The notes: generated from the sequence alone by a model not told the origin. A stretch of DNA of 64,000 nt from Pontibacter akesuensis (GCF_001611675.1 NZ_CP014766.1:1364001-1428000), one strand, 5' to 3'; shown: positions 18,410-28,284, counted from the first letter of the stretch. Program-made: numbers and translations.

Positions 18410-18748
18410 CTACTGGAGTAGCCCCTGACGGCGCAGACGGCGCTTATCGCGCTTGCGCTTTTTGAGCATTTTCTCCTCCTTCTTCAGTATCTCCTTCATG
18501 CGCTTGCTGTTTGCAATTCTCCGCTTCTCAAAGCTCTTGCGTTCGCCGCCCTCGTAGGTATTGTAGCGAGTATCTAAACCCACGGCGCGCTGTCCAACAG
18601 CATTTGCGTTAGAACCTCGTGTTTCACCCTTGGCAGTCCCCCAATATTCATCTTTGGCAGCATCGCTGCTAAGAGATGATTGCGCATTGGCTTCCTGGGC
18701 GAAAAGTACAAATCCAAGAGAAAACAGCAGCAGAGTTAGTTTCTTCAT
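18410..18748 (-). CDS. Small secreted basic protein, unknown function
   Basis: A 112-residue protein with a clear Sec signal peptide (about residues 1-22, ending ANAQ). The mature part is polar and ends in a strongly basic, charged helix with many Lys and Arg (EILKKEEKMLKKRKRDKRRLRRQGLLQ in two parts). I do not recognise the family. Such tails can bind nucleic acid or acidic polymers, but nothing here shows that. It has its own terminator. Confidence 0.7.
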   Translation of the reverse strand: MKKLTLLLFSLGFVLFAQEANAQSSLSSDAAKDEYWGTAKGETRGSNANAVGQRAVGLDTRYNTYEGGERKSFEKRRIANSKRMKEILKKEEKMLKKRKRDKRRLRRQGLLQ

Positions 18749-18840
18749 AACGTATTGTGAATGTTCTATGTATACAACGCAAACACGCTCTAAAAGTATA
18801 CATTTTTCTTACAACAAAAAGAACCTGTAGGAAATTCCTT

Positions 18841-19782
18841 CTATTTAAACTTGTACGAAATGCCTATTCCCAGGGTCTCCTTGAACTGCAAGCGAGGGCC
18901 TGTTCCATCTATCGCGCCGTCCCCGTTCCTGTCCACGTTAATGTTGATGTCATCATCGTAAATAGCGTGCAGGAACACACTTGCCGAGATTATTTCATTT
19001 ACTTTAAAGTTCACCTGGTTCTCCCAGTTCACATCCACATTCTTCGCCTTGCGCAGGTAATTGGTAAATAAATCCAGCTTTGATTGCAACGTGATATTTT
19101 TAAAGATCTCATTGTTATAGCGCACATTCACATACCCACCGAACTCTCTTCGGAAATTTTCTCCGGTTCCCGAAATGATATTTCCCTCTATGTCCCTATC
19201 GGCAGGCTCCACACCAAAAGATCCCCTGTCAGCAAGCTCCTCGTTTTGCACAATCGTGAACTTACCTGTTAAGGGAGATATGAACACAGACAACTTGTCG
19301 TTTGGTTTATAGTCCATACCCAGGGAGGTCAGGATGTAGGCCGGAGAGAAAAAATTCGACAGCAGCGTATCGCGTGTAACGGAGTAGGTTGGTGTGAGCT
19401 GAGTCTTTAAATTAACTTGCGCCGTATAGTACCACTTCTCCGAAGCCTGGTAGCCATACTTCAGGTTCAGCTCTACCTTATCGTCGCTTTTCTGCATACG
19501 TCCTCCTTCCAGCTTCACCAGGCCATAGGTAAAGTCGAGCGAGTTGTTCCAGGTATTCCTGCCCTTGCGGTAATCTGCGCGCGCACCGGCAACACTAAGC
19601 ACCGAAAGCGAGTTCTGTCCGCCGGCTGCCCAATTCGACAAGCTTACCTGGCTGAAGTTAAGGGTGCCGATACCACTGATATTCCAGCCCGACAGGGTAT
19701 CCGGGGGAGCCTGAGCAGAGGCAGCAGTCACAGAAAAAAGGGCAAGTATAAAAATGAATGTTCGGGTAAAAGTAGAATGCAT
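18841..19782 (-). CDS. DUF3078 domain-containing outer-membrane-type protein
   Basis: A 313-residue exported protein. The signal peptide ends ASAQ at about residue 23. The rest is a beta-rich sequence with alternating hydrophobic and aromatic residues (SGWNISGIGTLNFSQVSLSNW, WYYTAQVNLKTQ, FKETLGIGISYKFK), typical of DUF3078 proteins of Bacteroidota and compatible with an outer-membrane barrel ending in a terminal aromatic. Function is unknown. I placed the start at 19782 because it gives the signal peptide and leaves 16 bp from mscL. Confidence 0.82.
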   Translation of the reverse strand: MHSTFTRTFIFILALFSVTAASAQAPPDTLSGWNISGIGTLNFSQVSLSNWAAGGQNSLSVLSVAGARADYRKGRNTWNNSLDFTYGLVKLEGGRMQKSDDKVELNLKYGYQASEKWYYTAQVNLKTQLTPTYSVTRDTLLSNFFSPAYILTSLGMDYKPNDKLSVFISPLTGKFTIVQNEELADRGSFGVEPADRDIEGNIISGTGENFRREFGGYVNVRYNNEIFKNITLQSKLDLFTNYLRKAKNVDVNWENQVNFKVNEIISASVFLHAIYDDDININVDRNGDGAIDGTGPRLQFKETLGIGISYKFK

Positions 19783-19798
19783 AGCTATGGAAAACTGG

Positions 19799-20248
19799 TT
19801 AAACAACTTTGTCTTGCGGGCTTGAAGCGGCATCCGGGTGCTCTCCTTTCAACAAATCGCGAATTTCAGCGAGCAGCACTTCTTGTTTGTTCGCAGGGGC
19901 CGCAGGCTTGGCCGCTTCTTTTTCGCGCAACCTGTTCACACCGCGCACCAGCATAAAAATGGCAAAGGCGATGATAATAAAATTGAGGACCACCTGCAGA
20001 AAGTTGCCGTAGTTGATGGTAACAGCCGGTTCTATTACCTCCCCGTTCTCTACCACCGCCTCCTGCAGCACCAGCTGTAGTGAGGTAAAGTTGATGCCGT
20101 CGATCAGAAGTCCGATGGGCGGCATGATGATGTCATCGACGAGGGACTTGGTGATGGCGCCAAAAGCCGCACCAATAACCACACCGATTGCCAGATCAAG
20201 GACGTTGCCCTTGACGGCAAACTTTTTAAACTCTGAGAAAAAACCCAT
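19799..20248 (-). CDS. mscL: Large-conductance mechanosensitive channel
   Basis: MscL, 149 residues, opens under membrane tension and releases solutes during hypo-osmotic shock. The N-terminal amphipathic helix and TM1 (FKKFAVKGNVLDLAIGVVIG...FGAITKSLVDDIIMPPIG) show the conserved pore Gly/Ala pattern; TM2 is VLNFIIIAFAIFMLVRGVNRL and the cytoplasmic tail holds KQEVLLAEIRDLL. Length is normal. It is followed at 17 bp by the DUF3078 gene and may share its transcript. Confidence 0.95.
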   Translation of the reverse strand: MGFFSEFKKFAVKGNVLDLAIGVVIGAAFGAITKSLVDDIIMPPIGLLIDGINFTSLQLVLQEAVVENGEVIEPAVTINYGNFLQVVLNFIIIAFAIFMLVRGVNRLREKEAAKPAAPANKQEVLLAEIRDLLKGEHPDAASSPQDKVV

Positions 20249-20356
20249 AAAATGTATACTTTAGGATGACAAAAATACACGGCTCTCACACAACCGGCCT
20301 ACAGGCACCTGCCTCCCACTCCGCGTTCCACTGCACTGCGGCCAAAGGCCCGGCTG

Positions 20357-20386
20357 TTTAAGGATTGAACTAATTCCTTATATTTG
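20357..20386 (+). promoter_or_regulatory. Candidate promoter of the crotonase gene
   Basis: TATATTTG at 20379-20386 fits TAnnTTTG exactly, with TTTA at 20357-20360 about 18 bp upstream as a weak -33 element. The expected start is near 20393, about 33 nt before the ATG. Confidence 0.5.
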
Positions 20387-20425
20387 TGACAAAGAAAACG
20401 ATTTAAAACCAGAGTTGACAAACCT

Positions 20426-21208
20426 ATGGCAACATACGATAATCTTCTGCTAGACCTGCAAAACGGTATCTTAACGATCACCGTTAACCGTGCAGACAAG
20501 CTAAATGCCTTGAACATAGACACGATAAGTGAAATTCGGAAAGCCATTCAGTACGTATATGACACGCCCGAAATAAAGGGAGTTATACTGACGGGTGCCG
20601 GCCAGAAGGCATTTGTGGCAGGCGCTGACATTGCTGAGATAGGCGAGCTGAGCGAAGTGAACGCCCGCAGCTTTGCAGAGCGCGGCCAGGAAGTGTTCGC
20701 TATGATAGAGCGCAGCAACAAGCCTGTGATAGCCGCAGTAAACGGTTTTGCCCTGGGTGGCGGCTGTGAACTGGCGATGGCCTGTCACCTGCGCGTGGCC
20801 TCAGAAAACGCACGCTTCGGCCAGCCAGAGGTAAACCTAGGACTACTGCCCGGCTACGGCGGCACACAGCGCCTGACGCAGCTCATTGGCAAAGGCAAAG
20901 CCATGGAACTGATGCTAACGGCTGACATGATTACGGCTCAGGAGGCCTTGCAGCTAGGGTTGGCGAACCATGTAGTGCCGCAGGAGCAGCTGTTGGCAAA
21001 GGCGACAGAAATACTGCAGAAGATCATGAGCAAGGCGCCACTGGCCATTGGCCTGGTGATTGAGTGCGTGAATGCCGTGTTCAACAAAGATGAGAACGGT
21101 TACCAGACAGAGGCCAACGCCTTTGCCCGCTGCTGCGCCTCCGATGACTTTGTAGAGGGAACGAGCGCCTTTGTTGAGAAACGCAAAGCCAACTTCATAG
21201 GCAACTAA
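20426..21208 (+). CDS. Enoyl-CoA hydratase/isomerase (crotonase family)
   Basis: A 260-residue crotonase that most likely hydrates 2-enoyl-CoA to 3-hydroxyacyl-CoA. Both catalytic Glu are present: Glu115 in GGGCELAMAC and Glu135 in FGQPEVNLGLLPGYGG. The CoA oxyanion hole lies in AFVAGADIAE (about residue 62). The C-terminal helix ends EKRKANF. Length and motifs match short-chain enoyl-CoA hydratases; the exact chain specificity is not visible. A flippase gene follows after 36 bp. Confidence 0.9.
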   Translation: MATYDNLLLDLQNGILTITVNRADKLNALNIDTISEIRKAIQYVYDTPEIKGVILTGAGQKAFVAGADIAEIGELSEVNARSFAERGQEVFAMIERSNKPVIAAVNGFALGGGCELAMACHLRVASENARFGQPEVNLGLLPGYGGTQRLTQLIGKGKAMELMLTADMITAQEALQLGLANHVVPQEQLLAKATEILQKIMSKAPLAIGLVIECVNAVFNKDENGYQTEANAFARCCASDDFVEGTSAFVEKRKANFIGN

Positions 21209-21244
21209 GTATAAACATCTCCCCCCGACCCTGAAATAGAATAA

Positions 21245-22738
21245 ATGAGTATAGCCAAGAAGTTGGTCGGGCAGACTGCGGCCTATGGCTTAAGCAGTAT
21301 CGTCGGCAGGGCCCTGAACTACCTGCTCGTCCCTATCTACACCGATGTGTTCATGCCTGAAGAATATGGGGTGGTGTCGTACCTGTACGCGGGCGTGGGC
21401 TTCTTCAACATCCTGTATACGTTCGGGATGGAGACAGCTTTTTTCCGCTTCGCCAACAAGCCCGATGCTGACAGAGATAGGCTCTACAACCAGGTACTCA
21501 GCCTTATTCTTTGTACCAGCCTGCTGTTCTCAGCTCTGATCATAGCGGCATCAGGCACTATTGCCCGCTCCATCGGTTTTCCGGATCAGCAGGAGTACAT
21601 TATCTGGCTCGCTGTTATACTTGCCATTGATGCGGTTGTGGCGATTCCGTTTGCACGGCTGCGGCTCCTGAACAAAGCCATCAAATTTGCCTCCCTTAAG
21701 CTGGCCAACATCCTGATCACAGTCGGGGCTAACATGTTCTTCCTGGTGCTTTGCCACGGCATCTACAACGGCAGTTTCCTGCAGGGGCTGCGGCCGCTGG
21801 TCACTACGGTGTATGATCCAGATTTTGGGATAGGCTATATTTTCCTCATCAACCTGGTAGCCAATGGCCTGCTCATTCCCATGCTCTGGAAAGAGTTCTC
21901 CAGTTTCAGGTTTGAACTGAATACAGAACTGCTGCGCCCGATGCTGTCTTACGCCTATCCGCTGCTGTTCATGGGGCTGGCAGGTGCCGTAAATGAGCTC
22001 CTCGACCGTATTCTGCTGGAGGAATGGCTGCCGGAAGGCTTCTACCCCGGCAAAAGCAATATGGCGGCTGTGGGTATCTATAGCGCCTGCTACAAGCTCT
22101 CCATCTTCATGACCCTGGCGATACAGGCTTTCCGTTATGCCGCCGAACCGTTCTTTTTCTCGCAGGCCGAGGAGAAGGACTCGCCTCAGACCTTTGCACT
22201 GGTCATGAAATGGTTTGTGATTGCCTGCGCCTTTATCTTCCTCTTCATCTCAGCCAATCTTGAGGATTTTGCGCTGTTGCTTCGCAGCCCCGCCTACCGC
22301 GAAGGTATTCTGGTGGTGCCGGTGCTGCTGCTGGCTAACCTGTTCCTGGGCGTGTACTACAACCTTTCTGTGTGGTTTAAGCTGACGGATAAAACCCGCT
22401 TCGGCACCTACATCAGCTTTGGCGGCGCGGCAGTCACCATACTTGGCAACCTGCTGCTCATACCCATACTTGGCTACATGGGCTCGGCCATCGCCACGCT
22501 TATCTGCTACTTTAGCATGGCACTGGCCAGTTACCTGCTGGGCAACCGCCACTACCCCATCCCCTACCCGGTGAAAACCATACTAGGCTACGTGCTGCTG
22601 GCGGCTGGGCTGGTATGGCTGGCATTAGGCGTTGATGTGGAGAATTTCTGGTTGCGCCACGTGTACCACCTGGCACTATGTGCCGCCTTTGCTTTGGTGG
22701 TAGTACTGAGGGAGCGTCCTCGGTTTCTTAAGTTTTAA
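21245..22738 (+). CDS. Polysaccharide/oligosaccharide flippase (Wzx-like, MOP superfamily)
   Basis: A 497-residue inner-membrane protein with about 12-14 predicted helices. The N-terminal [21 protein letters not shown] and [19 protein letters not shown] segments are typical of polysaccharide-biosynthesis flippases that move lipid-linked glycans across the membrane. The lipid-linked substrate is unknown. No glycosyltransferase cluster surrounds it, so it is more likely part of a dispersed housekeeping set; it precedes dut by 17 bp and may be co-transcribed with it. Confidence 0.85.
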   Translation: MSIAKKLVGQTAAYGLSSIVGRALNYLLVPIYTDVFMPEEYGVVSYLYAGVGFFNILYTFGMETAFFRFANKPDADRDRLYNQVLSLILCTSLLFSALIIAASGTIARSIGFPDQQEYIIWLAVILAIDAVVAIPFARLRLLNKAIKFASLKLANILITVGANMFFLVLCHGIYNGSFLQGLRPLVTTVYDPDFGIGYIFLINLVANGLLIPMLWKEFSSFRFELNTELLRPMLSYAYPLLFMGLAGAVNELLDRILLEEWLPEGFYPGKSNMAAVGIYSACYKLSIFMTLAIQAFRYAAEPFFFSQAEEKDSPQTFALVMKWFVIACAFIFLFISANLEDFALLLRSPAYREGILVVPVLLLANLFLGVYYNLSVWFKLTDKTRFGTYISFGGAAVTILGNLLLIPILGYMGSAIATLICYFSMALASYLLGNRHYPIPYPVKTILGYVLLAAGLVWLALGVDVENFWLRHVYHLALCAAFALVVVLRERPRFLKF

Positions 22739-22755
22739 TCTCTAAATTCGTATTG

Positions 22756-23205
22756 ATGGATATTCAGAACGCCCAGGTTAAGGTCATTAACCAATCAAAG
22801 CACGACTTACCGAACTACCAAACCATACATTCCGCGGGCATGGACCTGAGGGCAAACCTAGAAGCGCCTGTTACGTTGAAACCACTGCAGCGTGCGCTTA
22901 TCCCGACAGGGCTGTACATCGCGCTGCCGGAGGGGCACGAGGCGCAGATCCGTCCGCGGAGCGGGCTGGCCTACAAGCACGGCATTTCCATTGTGAACAG
23001 CCCGGGCACCATCGATGCCGATTACCGTGGCGAAATCAAGGTGCTGCTCGTAAACCTTTCGGACCAGGATTTTGTGGTGGAGGATGGCGAGCGCATCGCC
23101 CAGATGGTGGTAGCCAAATATGCGCGCGTGGCCTGGCAGGAAGCCCAGGCGCTGGATGACACAGAGCGTGGCGCAGGCGGCTACGGCAGCACGGGCACGA
23201 AGTAG
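22756..23205 (+). CDS. dut: dUTP diphosphatase
   Basis: A 149-residue trimeric dUTPase that converts dUTP to dUMP and pyrophosphate, keeping uracil out of DNA. The five family motifs are visible: SAGMDLRAN (motif 1), [10 protein letters not shown] (2), [14 protein letters not shown] (3), GERIAQMVV (4) and the C-terminal [11 protein letters not shown]-loop-like motif (5). I used the ATG at 22756; a TTG codon directly before it is in frame. Confidence 0.96.
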   Translation: MDIQNAQVKVINQSKHDLPNYQTIHSAGMDLRANLEAPVTLKPLQRALIPTGLYIALPEGHEAQIRPRSGLAYKHGISIVNSPGTIDADYRGEIKVLLVNLSDQDFVVEDGERIAQMVVAKYARVAWQEAQALDDTERGAGGYGSTGTK

Positions 23206-23242
23206 TTATACTTGTACCGCCTGAATTGTTATGATTCGCGAT

Positions 23243-23296
23243 TTATACTTGCCACACGCTGGCAAAAGTCGCTAACGCATCATCAGGCAAGTATAA
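23243..23296. repeat. Inverted pair of the dispersed word between dut and the nucleotidyltransferase
   Basis: Perfect 11-bp arms TTATACTTGCC (23243-23253) and GGCAAGTATAA (23286-23296) around a 32-nt loop. Two further copies of the 7-mer lie close by, at 23207 and 23311, giving four in about 110 bp. There is no T tract, so it does not look like a normal terminator. Confidence 0.65.
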
Positions 23297-23388
23297 CGTT
23301 GTCCGAAACAAAGTATAGAATTACCGAATACATCATATAGCTCCAGCAGATGCTGCGGCTCTTTTCAATTAAAAACAAAACTAACGCT

Positions 23389-24396
23389 ATGAGGATTATT
23401 ATTCCGATGGCAGGGATGGGCAAGCGCATGCGCCCCCACACGCTGACCGTTCCAAAGCCACTTATTCCGATTGCAGGCAAACCGATTGTGCAGCGCCTGG
23501 TAGAAGACATTGCCAAAGTATGCCAGGAGCCTATCGAGGAGGTAGCCTTTATTATTGGCCACTTCGGCGATAAAGTAGAGCAGGACCTGAAAGGCATCGC
23601 CGAAAAAATCGGAGCTAAAGGCACGATCGTTTACCAGGAAGAGGCACTCGGAACTGCCCACGCCATACTTTGCGCCAAGGATTCTTTGGAGGGTAAAGTA
23701 GTTGTTGCTTTTGCAGACACCCTGTTCAAAGCCGACTTCCAACTCGACACTAACGCAGACGGTACCATCTGGGTGCAGCGCGTAGAGGACCCGCGTCCGT
23801 TCGGCGTGGTGAAGCTGAACGACAACAACGAGATCACCGATTTTGTGGAGAAGCCGGAGACGTTTGTGTCTGACCTGGCCATTATCGGTATCTACTATTT
23901 CCGCGACGGCGCCTATCTGCGCGAGGAGCTGCAGTACCTGCTCGACAACGACATCCGGGACAAAGGCGAGTACCAGCTGACCAACGCCCTGGAGAACATG
24001 AAGAACAAAGGCACCAAGTTTATACCTGCCGTGATCTCTGAGTGGCTCGACTGCGGAAATAAAAACGCAACAGTATATACTAACCAGCGGTATTTAGAGT
24101 ATATAAAGGATGAGAAAGGCTTGGTAGCCTCATCAGCGAAGTTGGAGAATGCGGTGATCATTCCCCCGGTATACATTGGCGAAAATGCGCAGATCACAAA
24201 TTCAGTGATCGGACCGCATGTTTCCATCGGAAACAACACAAGTGTACACAACTCTGTGGTGAGCAACTCTATTATTCAGGAGAATACGCAGCTCAAAAAC
24301 GGCAACGTTGCAAACTCTATGCTTGGCAACTTTGTTGTGTATGAAGGCCGCCCGTCTGATCTCAGCCTCGGCGACTTCAATACACTTGCAGAGTAA
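23389..24396 (+). CDS. Sugar-phosphate nucleotidyltransferase with C-terminal beta-helix
   Basis: A 335-residue enzyme that joins an NTP to a sugar 1-phosphate. The nucleotide-binding signature is PMAGMGKRMRPHTLTVPKPLIPIAGKP in two halves near the N-terminus, with substrate residues in QEEALGTAHAI and VEKPETFVSDLA. From about residue 245 the protein has hexapeptide-type repeats (IPPVYIGENAQITNSVIGPH in part) forming a left-handed beta-helix. This is close to archaeal/bacterial glucose-1-phosphate thymidylyl- or uridylyltransferases; the exact substrate is not fixed. I set the ATG at 23389 because the fold begins there. It starts a run of four closely spaced genes. Confidence 0.87.
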   Translation: MRIIIPMAGMGKRMRPHTLTVPKPLIPIAGKPIVQRLVEDIAKVCQEPIEEVAFIIGHFGDKVEQDLKGIAEKIGAKGTIVYQEEALGTAHAILCAKDSLEGKVVVAFADTLFKADFQLDTNADGTIWVQRVEDPRPFGVVKLNDNNEITDFVEKPETFVSDLAIIGIYYFRDGAYLREELQYLLDNDIRDKGEYQLTNALENMKNKGTKFIPAVISEWLDCGNKNATVYTNQRYLEYIKDEKGLVASSAKLENAVIIPPVYIGENAQITNSVIGPHVSIGNNTSVHNSVVSNSIIQENTQLKNGNVANSMLGNFVVYEGRPSDLSLGDFNTLAE

Positions 24397-24399
24397 CAC

Positions 24400-26166
24400 A
24401 TGACAACATTCAGAAACCTCATACTTGCCTCTTGCTGCCTGGCTCTGGTTGCTACGGGCGAAAGCACGGCTCAGTCGTCTAAAAAGAAAGCGAAAGCAGC
24501 CCGTGAAGCCGCTGCTGCCCCGGTGCAGCAGCAGACCCCAGCACCCTCGGCGCACGACAGGCAGATGAGCGAGGCGCTGTTTCTGGATGGAATGAAATAC
24601 TTTATGCTGGAGGACTACCAACAAGCCCTCCAGCTTTTTCAAAAAGCCTACACCATTACCCCCAACAACGCCGCCCTCAATTATAAGATAGGCGAAACTT
24701 ACCTGCAACTGAAGGAGTCTGCCTCGGCGATGCCTTTTGCACAGGCTGCCGTGAAGCTGGAAAAGAAAAACGCTTATTACTACCTGTTGCTCGCGCAGTT
24801 GCACAGCGAGCAGAAACAGTACGACGCTGCCGCCCAGGCCTTCAACGACCTGCTGCAGAACGTTCCGAATTCAGACGAGTACCTCTTTAACCTGGCCGAT
24901 TTATACCTGGCTCAGTCGCAGTACGATAATGCCCTACGCACCTACGACCGCATTGAGAAGCAGTTCGGCGACATGGAGCAACTGCACGTAAACCGCCAGC
25001 AGATTTACCTGCGCCAGAAAAAAGTAGACAAAGCCATTGCCGAAGGCGAGCTACTGCTGAAAACAAACCCCACTGAAATCAATTATTACCTGGCCCAGGC
25101 TGAGCTGTATAATGCCATTCAGCGGACCGATGAAGCCATTGCTACCTTAAATAAGGCCCTGAAAGTGGAGCCGAACAACCCGTTCGCCCACCTGATGCTT
25201 TCGGACCTAAGCCGCCAGAAAGGCGATATTGCCACCTCTAACAAAGAAGTAAAGCTTGCCTTTGCCAACCCACAGCTCGACATCGACACCAAAGTACGCA
25301 TTCTGGTAGACTTCATCCGGCAGCTGCCCAACCCCCAGATTGAGAGCGTGGCGCTGGAACTGGTAGACCTGACGATACAAAACCACCCCAGTGAAGCCAA
25401 GGCTTATGCCGTGGCCGGCGACCTGCAGACCATTGTTGGCAAGAAGGAGGCGGCCCGCGACAACTACATCAAAGCCGTAGCGCTGGATAATTCCCATTTT
25501 AAGATTTGGCAGCAGATTGTGCTGCTGGATGCCGAACTGGAGCAGCCAGAGGCACTGGTAAAACACGCCGAGCAGGCACTTGAGTTGTTCCCCAACCAGG
25601 CCGTGTTCTGGTTTTACAGCGGAACGGGCCACCTCATCACCAAAAACTTTGAGAAAGCCGTAAAATCACTGGAGTATGGCAAGCGCCTTTCCGGCAGCGA
25701 ACCAGCGCTTGTCACGCAGTTTAACATGCAACTGGGAGATGGCTACAACTCCTTAAAAGAGTATAAGAAATCGGATGCGGCATATGAGGAAGTATTGGCG
25801 GTAGACGCCAACAACGAGCATGTGCTCAACAACTACAGCTATTTTCTGTCGTTGCGCAACGAGAAGCTCGATCGCGCGAAAGAAATGTCTGAGCGCCTCG
25901 TAAAGCTGCACCCCAACAATCCCACCTACCTCGATACCTATGCGTGGGTACTATATAAATCGGGTAATTATACGGAGGCGCGCAAATACCTGGAACAAGC
26001 GGTGGCTATTTCAGATGACGCTACCCTGGTGGAGCATTACGGCGATGTACTTTACAAATTAGGCAAACACGAGGAGGCCGTGAGCCAGTGGCAGAAAGCC
26101 AAGCTGAAGGGCGAAGCCTCTGCCTTTATCGACAGAAAGATAAAAGACAAAAAACTCTATGAGTAA
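24400..26166 (+). CDS. TPR-repeat protein, exported
   Basis: A 588-residue protein with an N-terminal signal peptide (cleaved around residue 25, after GESTAQS) and at least ten tetratricopeptide repeats from about residue 48 to the end, for example FLDGMKYFMLEDYQQALQLF, AALNYKIGETYLQLKES and YLDTYAWVLYKSGNYTEARK. It likely forms a solenoid scaffold for periplasmic or outer-membrane assemblies; no enzymatic domain is seen. It begins 3 bp after the nucleotidyltransferase and overlaps the next gene by 8 bp, indicating translational coupling with the DUF4292 lipoprotein. Confidence 0.88.
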   Translation: MTTFRNLILASCCLALVATGESTAQSSKKKAKAAREAAAAPVQQQTPAPSAHDRQMSEALFLDGMKYFMLEDYQQALQLFQKAYTITPNNAALNYKIGETYLQLKESASAMPFAQAAVKLEKKNAYYYLLLAQLHSEQKQYDAAAQAFNDLLQNVPNSDEYLFNLADLYLAQSQYDNALRTYDRIEKQFGDMEQLHVNRQQIYLRQKKVDKAIAEGELLLKTNPTEINYYLAQAELYNAIQRTDEAIATLNKALKVEPNNPFAHLMLSDLSRQKGDIATSNKEVKLAFANPQLDIDTKVRILVDFIRQLPNPQIESVALELVDLTIQNHPSEAKAYAVAGDLQTIVGKKEAARDNYIKAVALDNSHFKIWQQIVLLDAELEQPEALVKHAEQALELFPNQAVFWFYSGTGHLITKNFEKAVKSLEYGKRLSGSEPALVTQFNMQLGDGYNSLKEYKKSDAAYEEVLAVDANNEHVLNNYSYFLSLRNEKLDRAKEMSERLVKLHPNNPTYLDTYAWVLYKSGNYTEARKYLEQAVAISDDATLVEHYGDVLYKLGKHEEAVSQWQKAKLKGEASAFIDRKIKDKKLYE

Positions 26167-26911
26167 ACACCTGTTGCTTTGCCTGCTGGGCATCCTGTTC
26201 CTGGCAGGTTGCAAGAAAGAGGCGGTACCCACCACAGCCTCTGCTTCCACTGAAACCATCGGCAAAGTAAATGTCAGCAATCTGGATTTCAGCTACCTTA
26301 GCGGCAAAGGCCAGGTCTCCATCAACACCAAAAACAGCGACCTTACCTCCGGCGTAAGCATCCGGATGAAGAAGGATAGTGTGATCTGGGTATCAGTTCT
26401 GCCGGGTCTGGGCATTGAGGCGGCGCGCATGATGATGACTCAGGACTCTGTGTTTCTGATGAACCGCCTGCAAAAAGAATACTTAGCCACTGATTATACG
26501 TATCTGCGCAATAAGTTTCAGGTGGATATTTCCTTTGATGTGCTGCAGGCTATCCTGCTAGGCAATTACCAGGCACAGGGCACTGAAAAGGTAATGCAGG
26601 CCGAAGGGCTGCAGCAGGTACAGCAACAGCACGAGAACCTCACCTTCGATTACTTTATCGGCAACTTGAACAGTAAGGTGCAGCAACTGAATGTGCAGGA
26701 CAGAAACACCGGCAACACCATTACAGTGAAGTATAATAATTTCCAGAACATCGGCCAGGTCCTGTTTGCACACGGGCTGGCGGCACAGGTACAGCAAAAA
26801 GGCCAGATGTCGGACTTTAAACTGGAGCAAAGCCGCGTAACGGTTGCCGATGCTCCCCTCGCCTTTCCATTCAGTGTGCCCGATGGCTATAAGCGCGTCT
26901 CTACTAATTAA
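26159..26911 (+). CDS. DUF4292 lipoprotein (LolA/LolB-like fold family)
   Basis: A 250-residue lipoprotein with lipobox LAGC (acylated Cys at residue 18). The mature part shows DFSYLSGKGQVSI, IRMKKDSVIWVSVLPGLGIEAARMMMTQDSVFLMNR (in pieces) and KVEYLAT-like segments, the pattern of DUF4292, which is thought to resemble LolA/LolB carriers of lipoproteins. The overlap with the TPR gene suggests the two products work together in the envelope. Confidence 0.82.
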   Translation: MSKHLLLCLLGILFLAGCKKEAVPTTASASTETIGKVNVSNLDFSYLSGKGQVSINTKNSDLTSGVSIRMKKDSVIWVSVLPGLGIEAARMMMTQDSVFLMNRLQKEYLATDYTYLRNKFQVDISFDVLQAILLGNYQAQGTEKVMQAEGLQQVQQQHENLTFDYFIGNLNSKVQQLNVQDRNTGNTITVKYNNFQNIGQVLFAHGLAAQVQQKGQMSDFKLEQSRVTVADAPLAFPFSVPDGYKRVSTN

Positions 26912-26986
26912 ATATATCAGGCTGTTGGTTCTTCCGTTATAGTTTTGCCATCTTTGTAACCCTAGAGAAGAAGAACCACCCTTGTG

Positions 26987-28222
26987 ATGAACGCCCTTTA
27001 CAGATTCACTTTTTTCCTGCTGCTCCTATGCCTGCCGCTGGCTACTCAGGCTCAGAAAACAAAGAGCAAGGCGCAACTTGAGAAGGAGAAGAAAGAAAAC
27101 CTCAACCGCATCAAAGAAGCAAATCGGATTCTGCAGCAAACCAAGAAAAAGAAAGAGGTTTCTATCGGCGAGCTAAACGCGATACAGGAGAAGATAGCCG
27201 TTCAAAAAGGCGTCATCAGCAACATTTCCCGCGAAATTAATTATATCGATTCTGATGTAAGGGAGACGGAGGGCCTGGTGGGCTCCCTGCAAAACGACCT
27301 GGATAAGTTGAAAGCCGAGTATGCCACCATGGTGTATGCCGCCGCCAAGTCAGCCAATAGCTACAACAAACTCATGTTCCTGTTTGCCGCCGACTCCTTT
27401 AACCAGTTTGTGATGCGCCTGCGCTACCTGCAGCAGTACTCCGAAGCCCGCAAAAAACAGGTGGAGCAAATCAGCAAAGTGCAGGCGGTGCTCAGCGGAC
27501 AAATAGCCATACTTGAGTCAAAAAGAAAGCAGAAAGAAAGCCTGCTCAACAAGCAGGTAGCCGAGAGCAAGAACCTGCATTCCCTCAAATCGCAGCAGGC
27601 CGAAGTGATCAGCAGCCTAAGCAAGCAGGAAAGCAACCTGAAGCAAGAGGTGGCCAGCCGGCAGCAGGCCGTGAAGAAACTGGACAACCTGATCGCCGAC
27701 ATCGTGCGGGAAGAGATTGCACGTGCAGCACGGGCAGCCCGTGAGGCAGGCAAGGCCACGAGCGGCAGCTCAAACAAGGTAACGCTTACGCCTGAGATGG
27801 CCCTTACCTCCTCCTCGTTTGCCGGCAACAAGGGCCGCCTGGCCTGGCCGGTGGAGCGCGGCTTTATCTCCCAAAAGTTTGGCCGCCACAACCACCCGGT
27901 TTTGAAAGGGGTAGTGGTAGAAAACCGCGGGGTAGACATTCAGACAGCACAGGATGTACCCGCCAGAGCCATCTTTGAGGGCAAGGTGCTGACAGTGGCC
28001 TCGGTACCGGGCATGAACAACATTGTGATGATTCAGCACGGCGAGTACTTTACCGTGTATGCCAAGCTAAAGACGGTGAATGTGAAGCCCGGTCAAACGG
28101 TCAAAATCAAGGACACCATCGGCACCGTGTATACCGACTCAGACGGCACAACCGAGCTGCAGTTCCAAATCTGGAAGAATAGCTCCAACATGAATCCAGA
28201 GGAATGGATCAGCCGGAAGTAA
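26987..28222 (+). CDS. Murein hydrolase activator EnvC-like protein (coiled coil plus M23 domain)
   Basis: A 411-residue periplasmic protein: signal peptide (about 1-23), long coiled coil (about 25-265, with QKTKSKAQLEKEKKENLNRI) and a C-terminal LytM/M23 domain (about 285-411). The metallopeptidase ligands look lost: the HxGxD-type motif reads NRGVD, the YAHL-type His is YAKL, and the final HxH reads LQFQ. That matches EnvC, which activates cell-wall amidases without hydrolysing murein itself. A GTG lies one codon before the ATG at 26987. A strong terminator follows. Confidence 0.88.
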   Translation: MNALYRFTFFLLLLCLPLATQAQKTKSKAQLEKEKKENLNRIKEANRILQQTKKKKEVSIGELNAIQEKIAVQKGVISNISREINYIDSDVRETEGLVGSLQNDLDKLKAEYATMVYAAAKSANSYNKLMFLFAADSFNQFVMRLRYLQQYSEARKKQVEQISKVQAVLSGQIAILESKRKQKESLLNKQVAESKNLHSLKSQQAEVISSLSKQESNLKQEVASRQQAVKKLDNLIADIVREEIARAARAAREAGKATSGSSNKVTLTPEMALTSSSFAGNKGRLAWPVERGFISQKFGRHNHPVLKGVVVENRGVDIQTAQDVPARAIFEGKVLTVASVPGMNNIVMIQHGEYFTVYAKLKTVNVKPGQTVKIKDTIGTVYTDSDGTTELQFQIWKNSSNMNPEEWISRK

Positions 28223-28284
28223 AGTAAACGTACATGCATACCTTACCCAGTAACTTCAGGTAGAACAGCCTCAAAAGGTTTTTA

